From positions 1-32,971 of the forward strand of contig JADLCA010000446.1 of assembly GCA_020847495.1 (NCBI GenBank): 32,971 nt of DNA. Reading direction: 5' to 3'. The translations under genes and the position numbers were made by a program. The first letter of the stretch is position 1. Every line of letters begins with the position of its first letter. The notes beneath the pieces are model-generated. The model was not told the DNA's origin and did not search any database. It saw nothing but the letters and a program-made list of their open reading frames with translations. Shown here piece after piece: positions 18,114 through 26,803 of the stretch. Source of the DNA: Candidatus Hydrogenedentota bacterium (GTDB lineage Bacteria; Hydrogenedentota; Hydrogenedentia; Hydrogenedentales; SLHB01).

Positions 18114-19340
18114 GTGATGCTTCCAACTCTCCGGGTGCCGTTCTCTCTTCTTGCGTGCTTCCTAACAAGCGCAGTCGGCTCCGTTGCCGGTGCCGCACCA
18201 CCAACACTTCCGTGGGATCTCAAGGCCCTTTCGGAAGTCCCCAAGACCTTCCCCGCACCGGAACTCCAGGAAGATGGTGTGACGGCCATCTTCTACGAGG
18301 GACTTCCCTATCAGGGCAAACCCACGCGCGCATTTGCGTGGTACGGCATTCCGAAGTTGGAGGATGGGCAGAAGTGCCCGGCAATGGTGCTCGTGCACGG
18401 TGGGGGTGGGACCGCTTTTGCCGAGTGGGTGCGCCTCTGGGTGGGGCGCGGTTACGCTGCCATCGCGATGGACACCTGCGGGTGCGTCCCCAAAGGGAAA
18501 TACGCTGATTGGCAACGGCATGAGACGGGCGGTCCGGCGGGGTGGGGCGGCTTCGACCAGATAGATGCGCCGCTAACGGACCAATGGACGTATCAGGCCG
18601 TGGCGGACATCATCCTGGCGCATTCGTTGATCCGGTCATTCCCCGAAGTGGACCCGGAACGCACCGGAATCACCGGCATCTCCTGGGGCGGTTACTTGAC
18701 GTGCATCACCGCCGGCGTTGACTCCCGGTTCAGACTCGCCGTGCCCGTGTACGGGTGCGGCTTCCTCGGCGAGAATTCCGTATGGCTGGACAACTTCGAG
18801 AGGATGGGCCCCGAAAAGGCCGCTAATTGGCTCGCCCTGTGGGACCCGTCAGTTTATCTTGCCCACGCCGCCATGCCGATGCTCTGGGTGACCGGCACCA
18901 ACGATTTCGCCTACCCCATGGATTCACTCCAAAAGTCGTACCGCCTGCCCACGGGTGCGCGCACGCTTTGTCTTCGTGTCCGCATGCCGCACGGACACGG
19001 TGGCGCAGGCGAGAACCCGGAAGAGATCCACGCCTTCGCCGAGAGCATCCTCAACGGAAAAACCGCGATGGCCGCGATCACCGGGCAGGGCCGTGAAGGC
19101 CAAGACGTCTGGGTCTCCTACACTGCAACGGCGCCAATAGCCAAGGCCGAACTCAACTATACTTTGGACAGCGGCAAATGGCAGGACCGCAAATGGGAGA
19201 CCGTGCCGGCGCAGTTGGATACCACCCAAAGCCGCGCCACGGCGATCTTGCCGGAAGGGACCACCGTCTATTACGTCAACGTGATCGATGACCGCGATCT
19301 TGTCGTGAGCAGCGAGCACATGGACCTGTCAGCTCAGTAG
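18114..19340 (+). CDS. Secreted alpha/beta hydrolase (acetylxylan esterase / prolyl-oligopeptidase-like)
   Basis: Signal peptide MLPTLRVPFSLLACFLTSAVGSVAGA; MVLVHGGGGTAFAEWVRLWVGRGYAAIAMDTCG; nucleophile elbow GISWGG; LWVTGTNDFAYPMDS. Confidence 0.87.
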   Translation: MMLPTLRVPFSLLACFLTSAVGSVAGAAPPTLPWDLKALSEVPKTFPAPELQEDGVTAIFYEGLPYQGKPTRAFAWYGIPKLEDGQKCPAMVLVHGGGGTAFAEWVRLWVGRGYAAIAMDTCGCVPKGKYADWQRHETGGPAGWGGFDQIDAPLTDQWTYQAVADIILAHSLIRSFPEVDPERTGITGISWGGYLTCITAGVDSRFRLAVPVYGCGFLGENSVWLDNFERMGPEKAANWLALWDPSVYLAHAAMPMLWVTGTNDFAYPMDSLQKSYRLPTGARTLCLRVRMPHGHGGAGENPEEIHAFAESILNGKTAMAAITGQGREGQDVWVSYTATAPIAKAELNYTLDSGKWQDRKWETVPAQLDTTQSRATAILPEGTTVYYVNVIDDRDLVVSSEHMDLSAQ

Positions 19341-19429
19341 TCAGATGCCCGAAATCAACAGCGCTGGTTGGCCGGTCTGAAGTGTTGGGGGCGGCGCAGG
19401 CCGGAATGCCACTCAAGGAGTTCAACGCG

Positions 19430-20833
19430 GTGGGCAAACTCGAGACGCGCGAAGCAAGTACACGGGGGAATGGGGCATACGTTCTGTTCGTATCGCTGGT
19501 GGCAACGTTGGGGGGGCTCCTCTTCGGGTATGACACGGCGGTGATCTCCGGCGCGATTGGCTACATGGAGATCTTCTTCCATCTTACCCCTGCCATGGTG
19601 GGGTGGGCGGCCTCCAGCGCATTGATCGGCTGCATACTCGGGGCCGCGTGTGCGGGCACGTTGAGCGATCGGATCGGGCGCAAGAAGGTCTTGTTGATCG
19701 CCGCGGTCTTCTTTTTCATATCCGCGGTGGGCTCGGCGATACCGCGCAACCTGACGGAGTTTGTGCTGTACCGCATCCTGGGCGGCTTGGCCGTAGGCGC
19801 CGCGTCCATGATGTCTCCCCTGTACATAGCCGAGATCTCTCCCGCGCGCTTTCGGGGGCGGATGGTGTCCCTCAACCAACTTGCGATTGTCAGCGGGATG
19901 CTGGTGGTGTACTTCGTCAACTACTTCATCGAGCGGTACGGCGCGACCCTCGGTGAGGATTGGAATCTGCTGCACGGATGGCGCTGGATGTTCGGGTCGG
20001 AAGCCTTGCCTGCCTTTCTGCTCTTTGTGCTGATGTTCTGCGTCCCCGAGAGCCCCCGCTGGCTGGTCAAGAACCAGTGTGAAGAGAAGGCAAGAGCAAT
20101 TCTGTGCCGGGTAAGCGGACTTGCGAATGCAGATGCGGAACTGGCGGCCATTCGCGAAAACCTGGAGCGTGAGTCCGCTTCGATCCTGCAGCTTTTTCAG
20201 CCCGGGTACCGGATTCTGCTGATGATTGGCGTGATGTTGGCTGTTCTGCAGCAGGTTACCGGCATCAACGCCATCCTCTACTACGCCCCGGAGATCTTCA
20301 AGGACCTGGGCTTTGCCATGGACGCGGCCCTGCTGCAGACAGTCGCCATTGGTGCGGTCAACGTACTGTTCACGTTTGTGGCCATCTGGTCCATCGATCG
20401 ATTTGGACGAAAGCCGCTGATGATCTGCGGCGCCACCGGCATGGGTGTTTCACTCCTGGTGTTGGGCTTTGCCTTCTGCTTTCAGAGAAGCGGTGCCTGG
20501 GTTCTTCTGTTCATTCTCGGCTACATCGCGTGCTTCGCCATGTCGCTGGGTCCCGTAGTCTGGGTGATACTCTCCGAGATTTTCCCCATGCGCATTCGGG
20601 GCCGGGCAATGGCCATTTCCACCGTGATTCTGTGGGTATCCTGCTACTTGGTTTCCCAGACCTTTCCCATGATGAACGATCATCCCACGTTGGTGCGGCT
20701 CTTCCACCATGCGTTCCCCTTCTGGGTCTACTCGGTCTTTTGCGTTATCACCATCCTGGTGACTATCTTCTTTGTGCCGGAGACCAAGGGCCGTTCGCTG
20801 GAAGAAATCGAGCGGATGTGGATGAAGAGTTGA
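19430..20833 (+). CDS. MFS sugar porter family transporter
   Basis: GGLLFGYDTAVISGAIGYM, DRIGRKKVLLIAA, RILGGLAVGAASMMSPLYIAEISPARFRGRMVSLNQLAIVSGML, QQVTGINAILYYAPEIF, VPETKGRSLEEIERMW: classic sugar porter signatures. GTG at 19430 has AAGGAG upstream; ATG 19406 or TTG 19382 are alternatives. Confidence 0.94.
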   Translation: MGKLETREASTRGNGAYVLFVSLVATLGGLLFGYDTAVISGAIGYMEIFFHLTPAMVGWAASSALIGCILGAACAGTLSDRIGRKKVLLIAAVFFFISAVGSAIPRNLTEFVLYRILGGLAVGAASMMSPLYIAEISPARFRGRMVSLNQLAIVSGMLVVYFVNYFIERYGATLGEDWNLLHGWRWMFGSEALPAFLLFVLMFCVPESPRWLVKNQCEEKARAILCRVSGLANADAELAAIRENLERESASILQLFQPGYRILLMIGVMLAVLQQVTGINAILYYAPEIFKDLGFAMDAALLQTVAIGAVNVLFTFVAIWSIDRFGRKPLMICGATGMGVSLLVLGFAFCFQRSGAWVLLFILGYIACFAMSLGPVVWVILSEIFPMRIRGRAMAISTVILWVSCYLVSQTFPMMNDHPTLVRLFHHAFPFWVYSVFCVITILVTIFFVPETKGRSLEEIERMWMKS

Positions 20834-20869
20834 TTCTGAGATGATAAAAGACAAAAGGGATATCAAATC

Positions 20870-22117
20870 ATGACGCCGCGAGACAAAGTCATAAGCGCGT
20901 TGAATCATGAGTCGGGGCCCATTCCCGTCGACTTCGGCAGCACCGCCGTGACGGGCATTCACGTCATGACGGTGGAGGCGTTGCGAGACGCCTGCGGTCT
21001 CGAGCGCCATCCGGTCAAGGTGATCGAGCCTTACCAAATGCTGGGGCTTGTTGAAGAGGACCTGATTGCCGCGCTGGGCATCTGCACGGCCGGTGTTCCG
21101 GCCCGAAAGAACATTTTCGGCTTCTCTTCGGAAGGGTGGAAGGAATGGCGCACGCCCTGGGGACAGGAAGTCCTGGTTCCAGACGCCTTTCGCGTGCTGG
21201 AGAAAGACGACGGCGTGTACATCTTCCCCGAAGGCGACGTCTCTGTGCCGCCCAGCGGGCACATGCCTGGCACCGGTTTCTTCTTCGATACGATCATACG
21301 GCAACCGGAACTCGATGAAGCGAATCTGGATCCCCAGGATAACCTGGAAGAATTCGGCCCCATCAGCGACGAGGATCTCACTTACCTGAAACGCGAATCC
21401 GCGCTTGCGGCGTCAACCGGCCGCGCCGTCGTGGCCGGCTTGCCCGGCACAGCCTTTGGCGATATCGCACTGGTCCCGGCGCCCTTCCTGAAACGTCCCA
21501 AGGGAATCCGCGACATCGCCGAGTGGTATATGAGCACCCTGACCCGCCAAGACTACGTCCACAGGATCTTCGAGAGACAGCTCGAGTTTGCGTTGGCCAA
21601 TCTTGAGAAGATTCATGCGGCCGTTGGAGAGAATCTGGATGTCGTTTTTGTCTGCGGGACGGACTTCGGCACCCAGTCCAGCACCTTCTGTTCGCCGGAG
21701 ACTTACGATTCGTTGTGGCATCCCTACTACAAAGCCGTGAACGATTGGATACACGCCAACACCACATGGAAGACCTTGAAGCATTCTTGCGGGGCCGTGG
21801 AGAGTTTCATGAGCCATTTCATTGCATCGGGATTCGACATCATCAATCCCGTGCAATGCTCCGCCACGGGCATGGAACCCACAGTGCTCAAGGAGCGTTA
21901 CGGCGACCGCCTGGTGTTTTGGGGAGGCGGCGTGGATACGCAAAGGACGTTGCCGTTTGGGACGCCGGATGAAGTGCGCGAGCAGACCCGCGAACGCTGC
22001 GAGGTCTTTGCCCAAAACGGGGGATTCGTCTTCAACACGGTACACAACATTCAGGCCCGCACCCCGGTCGAGAACCTCATGGCCATGTTTGACACCATCA
22101 GAGAATTCAACGCCTGA
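20870..22117 (+). CDS. Uroporphyrinogen decarboxylase (URO-D/MtaA-like) family protein
   Basis: MTPRDKVISALNHESGPIPVDFGSTAVTGIHV N-terminus; VVFVCGTDFGTQSSTFCSPETYDSLWHPYYKAVNDWIH; KHSCGAVESFMSHFIASGFDIINPVQCSATGM; RBS AAAGGGAT. Confidence 0.92.
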   Translation: MTPRDKVISALNHESGPIPVDFGSTAVTGIHVMTVEALRDACGLERHPVKVIEPYQMLGLVEEDLIAALGICTAGVPARKNIFGFSSEGWKEWRTPWGQEVLVPDAFRVLEKDDGVYIFPEGDVSVPPSGHMPGTGFFFDTIIRQPELDEANLDPQDNLEEFGPISDEDLTYLKRESALAASTGRAVVAGLPGTAFGDIALVPAPFLKRPKGIRDIAEWYMSTLTRQDYVHRIFERQLEFALANLEKIHAAVGENLDVVFVCGTDFGTQSSTFCSPETYDSLWHPYYKAVNDWIHANTTWKTLKHSCGAVESFMSHFIASGFDIINPVQCSATGMEPTVLKERYGDRLVFWGGGVDTQRTLPFGTPDEVREQTRERCEVFAQNGGFVFNTVHNIQARTPVENLMAMFDTIREFNA

Positions 22118-22133
22118 TTCGTGCTGATCGCCT

Positions 22134-24026
22134 TTAAGGCGCTGTTTCTGCGCGACTGGCTTCACCCACGGGCCACACCTTCAGCGTTTGCTCACCGCCG
22201 TTGGGAAGTTCAAACGGGCCGGGGAATGGACTACTCTCACTCCTGCTCTCGCCGAAGTAGTCGGTATCGATACGCAACGGCGTGTCGTCCGGGTTGACGT
22301 AGAGAAGGTCCGGGATCTTGGCCCGACCGAGCAGTTCGGACGTCACCAGCTTGCTCTTCTTTCCGGCCCCCCATGCGCTATCCATCGCAATGTGCAGCGT
22401 GACACCATCCGCATCCGCTGCGAGTCTGATGGCGGGATCGAAGTCCTGCAGCACCAGCGCGTCCTGCTCATGCTTGGAAGGCATCGCGCCATTCAGAAAG
22501 ACGTTTCCCGCCATCTGTACCGGCAACGCCGCACCATCGTATTCGGCCAGGCCGCTGGTGTTTACGAAGATGTTGTTGAAGAACCGGTCGTCGCCGCCCT
22601 CGATGCTGCGGAGTCCCGCGACTTCGGTGGAGTGAGCCTTGTGGAACGGTGTTTCTCTACTCAGTTCGGGCCGGGGAGCAACTTTGCCGGTCATCAGATT
22701 GTGGACGTATGCACCACCTTCCGACATGTCGAGCAAAGACCGTTCCGAGAGAAACAAATTGTTGTCCACCAGGAACGGGCCGTGGTTGACCTCGACAAAC
22801 AAGTCCTCGCTGGCGTTTTCGTGCAGCAGGTTGCCCGTCACACGCGCGCCTTGGTTCATCCAGTCCAGCCAGATGCCCCGGACCGTGCGGTATATGTGGT
22901 TCCGGCTGATCTCGGTGTCGATAGCGGCATGGATCTTGATCCCGGCCATTTCGGCGCCCGTGAACAAACGCTGAACATGGATATCGTGAATGGTGTTTCC
23001 TGTAATGGCGCTGAAGACGGCCCCCAGACTGCCCACCACGCCCGCTTGCTCACAGTGACTAATCATGTTGTTACGAACGATGTGCCCGCCGATGTTCTCT
23101 CGCGACCAGCCATTCTCCGTGGCCCGTTGAATCGTGAGGACGTATCCCTCGGCCGTGTCTTCAGACGTATTGTCCCACTGGTCTCCGTACTTGCCGAGTG
23201 CGCTTCCCGTGCACTTGGAGTGGCTGATCACGTTGTTCTCGATGATCCAACCCTTGCTCCAGTGGGTGCCAATGAGACCAACCTGTTCAGCCGTTGGCGG
23301 AGCCCACTGCGTGGCCGCCTGCCGCATGATGAAGCCGCGCACGGTGATGAAGTTCATGCCGGGTTCTTCCGGATAGAAGACGGTCCGGCGCACATTGATC
23401 TCGACCAGCTCCTTGTTGGGGTCCACCCCCTTGAACTGTGCCCAGATGACCGTTTCCGTATCGCCTACCTCGGCAAACCAGCGAGGCATCGTCCCTGTGG
23501 GTTTCAAAACGTCGTACAGGCTGGCCGCCTCCATCAGCCAGTCACCATTCAGGTACACGGCGCCGGTGTGGTGCTGTCGTCCCAAGGGATTAAACCAGTC
23601 CCCATGGATGAGATCCTGGTAGGGATTGTAGCCGCCGAAAAGCGAGTTGGGCACGGTCACCGTCCAGGTGTCCCCACCGGCCTTCTCCCATCCTGTGACG
23701 ATTTCGCTTCCCTTGATTTCGACGGTCTCGCCAGCGGCTGCCTGGTACACGATGCGTTTCGCGTCCGACTCCCCGCCCCGTGGCGGGCTTATGGATTCAC
23801 GATAAACGCCTTCATGCACCGTGACCACATCGCCCGGTTGAGCCAATTGCGCTGCCGCCGATATGGTCCGCAGGGGACGTTCCGACGACCCGTCGTTTGC
23901 ATCGTTGCCGCGCACGGACACGTGGTACTCGATTTGCGCGGGTGCCGGATGCTCCGCAGAATGCGCCACATTGCCCATGCCGGCAACAAGCAGCGCGAAA
24001 CCAGCAAAAGCCAGGAGGAATCTCAT
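22134..24026 (-). CDS. Secreted right-handed parallel beta-helix repeat protein (DUF1565/pectate-lyase-like)
   Basis: MRFLLAFAGFALLVAGMGNVAHSAEH signal; YHVSVRGNDANDGSSERPLRTISAAAQLAQPGDVVTVHEGVYRE; VRNNMISHC, ITGNTIHDI, ISRNHIYRTVRGIWLDWMNQGARVTGNLLHEN. Start supported by GGAGTGAT upstream. Confidence 0.9.
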   Translation of the reverse strand: MRFLLAFAGFALLVAGMGNVAHSAEHPAPAQIEYHVSVRGNDANDGSSERPLRTISAAAQLAQPGDVVTVHEGVYRESISPPRGGESDAKRIVYQAAAGETVEIKGSEIVTGWEKAGGDTWTVTVPNSLFGGYNPYQDLIHGDWFNPLGRQHHTGAVYLNGDWLMEAASLYDVLKPTGTMPRWFAEVGDTETVIWAQFKGVDPNKELVEINVRRTVFYPEEPGMNFITVRGFIMRQAATQWAPPTAEQVGLIGTHWSKGWIIENNVISHSKCTGSALGKYGDQWDNTSEDTAEGYVLTIQRATENGWSRENIGGHIVRNNMISHCEQAGVVGSLGAVFSAITGNTIHDIHVQRLFTGAEMAGIKIHAAIDTEISRNHIYRTVRGIWLDWMNQGARVTGNLLHENASEDLFVEVNHGPFLVDNNLFLSERSLLDMSEGGAYVHNLMTGKVAPRPELSRETPFHKAHSTEVAGLRSIEGGDDRFFNNIFVNTSGLAEYDGAALPVQMAGNVFLNGAMPSKHEQDALVLQDFDPAIRLAADADGVTLHIAMDSAWGAGKKSKLVTSELLGRAKIPDLLYVNPDDTPLRIDTDYFGESRSESSPFPGPFELPNGGEQTLKVWPVGEASRAETAP

Positions 24027-24123
24027 CGTCTTATCACTCCTTCCCACCCATAGTCCCCATCAACTCGGAAGTCCTGCTACGTGGCAGGATTGCCCCCGGC
24101 CCGCGAATTATGCAGCCACAGTG

Positions 24124-24309
24124 TCATCTCTCGCGTTCAAAAATCAGCTCATACCACGAGGCGGTGCCATACACACCCACTGGCGGCGCGAACACCTGCA
24201 CGAGGCGCCACTTCTGGGCTGCGTACTCACGGACGATGTCACGATAGTCCTCCCGAGGCTCGGAACTCCAGAATCGTGCCTTGATTCGGACGAACTCATA
24301 CTCGTACAC
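24124..24309 (-). CDS. DUF4177-like small protein
   Basis: GTG at 24309 preceded by GGAGAGGAGGAG; VYEYEFVRIKARFWSSEPREDYRDIVREYAAQKWRLVQVFAPPVGVYGTASWYELIFERER resembles DUF4177. The 149-aa track ORF is probably over-extended. Confidence 0.65.
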   Translation of the reverse strand: MYEYEFVRIKARFWSSEPREDYRDIVREYAAQKWRLVQVFAPPVGVYGTASWYELIFERER

Positions 24310-24660
24310 GGACTCCTCCTCTCCAAGTGCGCATGGCTCAGACCGGAAGGCGCGCCATCCCTGACCCTCTACCACCGCCCGCGCCTGCGGCACGTCTACT
24401 CTCACGGGTGCCCACTCTGCCAGGCAGCATAGCGCGGCTGTCCGGTGACATTCTATTCGTGCTGGTCCCAAGCCTTGCGCCGGGTCAATCGCCTTTTCGA
24501 AGCGCAGCGGCCGCTCCTCCGGGGTGCAAGCCGCATGGACGCTGCGCGCTGTGCGGTATTGACTGGCCGGCAAGGCGCGGCCAGAATAGCGACGCGATGA
24601 TGGAGACCGGATTCACAGGCGCGAATCGAAGGCCGATCAATGCCGAAAGGGTAGGAGACA

Positions 24661-26724
24661 ATGACTATTCGATCGAATCACGGTGTCGTGCGCTGCCTTA
24701 TTCTTGCTGTCTGCATTCTTGGAGTCTGGCCGGCACACGCGGCTGCATCTGCGGCGATCCCTGTTGTCACTCTCGCTCCTAAACCGCAAGAGCTGGGACA
24801 TGCCGCTGCCCTGATCGTGATTCCGGCGGATGCGCAACCCATCGCTGAGTACGCCGCCAGCGAACTCGCGCGTCACATTGAACTGGCGACAGGCGTCGCC
24901 CTGCCCGTCCTGAAAGAATCCTCCATTCCCGAGACAGCGCGGCACCGCATCTATCTCGGCGGCACCCAAGCGGCGGTGCGGGCTGGAATCGACGTCAAGG
25001 CGCTCCCCTCCGAGGCGTTTGTACTGAGGACGGTTGACGGCAATCTCTTCATCGCCGCTCAAGATGGCCCCGGTCAGCCCCTCGACATGGACAATACGTT
25101 CAGCGGCACGTTGTGGGGCGTTTACGAGGTGCTCGAACGCGGGCTCGGCGTGCGGTGGCTCTGGCCCGGCGACTTGGGCGTCTACGTCCCGAAGACACGT
25201 ACGCTCGCGCTGGGCCCCTATGACGAGGTGATCACGCCGCGCTTCGTGCACCGCATCTTGCGTCCCTCCATCAACCCCAAGCATCCACCCAATGGCGATC
25301 TGCGGTTGGCCTTTATCGAGGAGGAACGCGAGCGCTACGCGCACGAGCAGACGGTTTTTCTGCGCCGACATCGGATGGGCAATTCCGCCAACACCTACTT
25401 TGTGGAGCGCACTGCGGGTTCCGGCCACTCCTTCGAGGGTTGGTGGGAAAAGTATGGACAGGATCATCCAGATTGGTTCCAGCTCAATCCCGATGGCCAC
25501 CGTGGGCCAGCAGATCCCAGCAAGCCGAAGAAGCACTCTATGTGCGTGTCGAACCCCGAACTGCACGAGAAGCTCGTCGAACTGTGGAAGGAAGAGCGCG
25601 CGAAGCATCCCGGAGGACCTCTCAATATCGGCATCGGCGAAAACGACACGTCCGGCGCATGCTGCTGTCCGAACTGTCTGGCGTGGGACGGCCCGCCTCC
25701 GGACCTCAACGGCTTGCCTCCCGGCCTCGAGCGCTCCTACACGCCTACTCAGGCGTCGAATCGTTACGCGCGCTTTCTCAAGGCGGTTCAATCGCTCGCA
25801 GCTGAAACCGATCCCGGTGTCAAGGTGCACTTCTACGCCTTCGAGAACTACTTCTGGGCGCCTTCGCAGGACATCACGCTCAACAAGAATATCGTCATCG
25901 GTTTTGTGCCGTGGTTCCGCTGGGCGGGCTGGTTTCCCCGGACGAACGAAGAGCATGAGTGGATAAAACAGCAATGGCTCGGCTGGCAACGCAGCGGCGC
26001 GTCGGTGTATTACAGGCCGAACTGGTTTTTGGATGGATGGAGCATGCCGCACATTTACCCGCATCAATTCGCCGACGCGTTTCAGTTCTACGCAAAGAAT
26101 GGCATGATCGGCACGGACTTCGATTCGCTTATGGGGCAATGGGCCGCACAGGGCCCCAACCTGTATCTGCTCGCCCGCATTCATGTCCGCCCCGATGCGC
26201 CGGTAGACGCGCTCTTGGATGAGTTTTACTCCGCGTTCGGGCCAGCTGAAGATACGGTCCGAGAGTACTTCCAGTATTGGGAAGACTACTCTATCAAGAA
26301 CCGCGAAAAGGCCGCGGACTCGATCAAGACCCGCCGCGAAGGCAAGTTCCGGCGCTACGCGATGTACGCTTTGGTTGCCGAAGAGCTGTATCCCCAGGAG
26401 GTGTTTGAACCTGCCCGGGAGATTCTCGACCGCGCAGCCGCCGCGGCCGGCACCTCGCCGGACTCCGAGTACGCGCAACGTGTCGCGTTCCTGCGCGAGG
26501 GGCTCAACCACGCGAGGCTCTGCGTCGAGACCGCCAAAGCGATGAACGACCCGCGCGCTGACGCAGCGGCGCGATCCGCTGTGTTGCACAGACTGATCGA
26601 CTATCGCCGCAACGTCGGGGCGCAGGGTATCGCGAATCTGGACCGGCTGTCCGTCATTGAATTGGAGAGTTGGAAGGACGTCCCCGGTTTCGCTGAATCT
26701 GCGACTGCCCACGAGAACAAGTGA
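24661..26724 (+). CDS. DUF4838 domain-containing secreted protein (glycoside-hydrolase-like)
   Basis: Signal peptide MTIRSNHGVVRCLILAVCILGVWPAHAAA; AAEYAASELARHIELATGV-type N-domain; GTLWGVYEVLERGLGVRWLWPGDLGVYVP; NIGIGENDTSGACCCPNCLAWDG; HFYAFENYFWAPS. Confidence 0.88.
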   Translation: MTIRSNHGVVRCLILAVCILGVWPAHAAASAAIPVVTLAPKPQELGHAAALIVIPADAQPIAEYAASELARHIELATGVALPVLKESSIPETARHRIYLGGTQAAVRAGIDVKALPSEAFVLRTVDGNLFIAAQDGPGQPLDMDNTFSGTLWGVYEVLERGLGVRWLWPGDLGVYVPKTRTLALGPYDEVITPRFVHRILRPSINPKHPPNGDLRLAFIEEERERYAHEQTVFLRRHRMGNSANTYFVERTAGSGHSFEGWWEKYGQDHPDWFQLNPDGHRGPADPSKPKKHSMCVSNPELHEKLVELWKEERAKHPGGPLNIGIGENDTSGACCCPNCLAWDGPPPDLNGLPPGLERSYTPTQASNRYARFLKAVQSLAAETDPGVKVHFYAFENYFWAPSQDITLNKNIVIGFVPWFRWAGWFPRTNEEHEWIKQQWLGWQRSGASVYYRPNWFLDGWSMPHIYPHQFADAFQFYAKNGMIGTDFDSLMGQWAAQGPNLYLLARIHVRPDAPVDALLDEFYSAFGPAEDTVREYFQYWEDYSIKNREKAADSIKTRREGKFRRYAMYALVAEELYPQEVFEPAREILDRAAAAAGTSPDSEYAQRVAFLREGLNHARLCVETAKAMNDPRADAAARSAVLHRLIDYRRNVGAQGIANLDRLSVIELESWKDVPGFAESATAHENK

Positions 26725-26803
26725 TTCGCATTGGAGTCCGTGTCCGAATCCTGCGGTTGACACTGCTCGGTTCCGGTAGCGCGTTTGCAGTGCGTGCCTA
26801 TTC

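Noticed and set aside
22188-24053. 621-aa plus-strand ORF opposite the beta-helix gene
   Set aside because: Shadow ORF from third-position GC bias; the minus strand encodes a clear beta-helix protein.
24637-26763. 708-aa minus-strand ORF antisense to the DUF4838 gene
   Set aside because: No recognisable domain, Arg/Gly/His-rich composition typical of high-GC shadow frames; the plus-strand frame has a signal peptide, RBS and family motifs.
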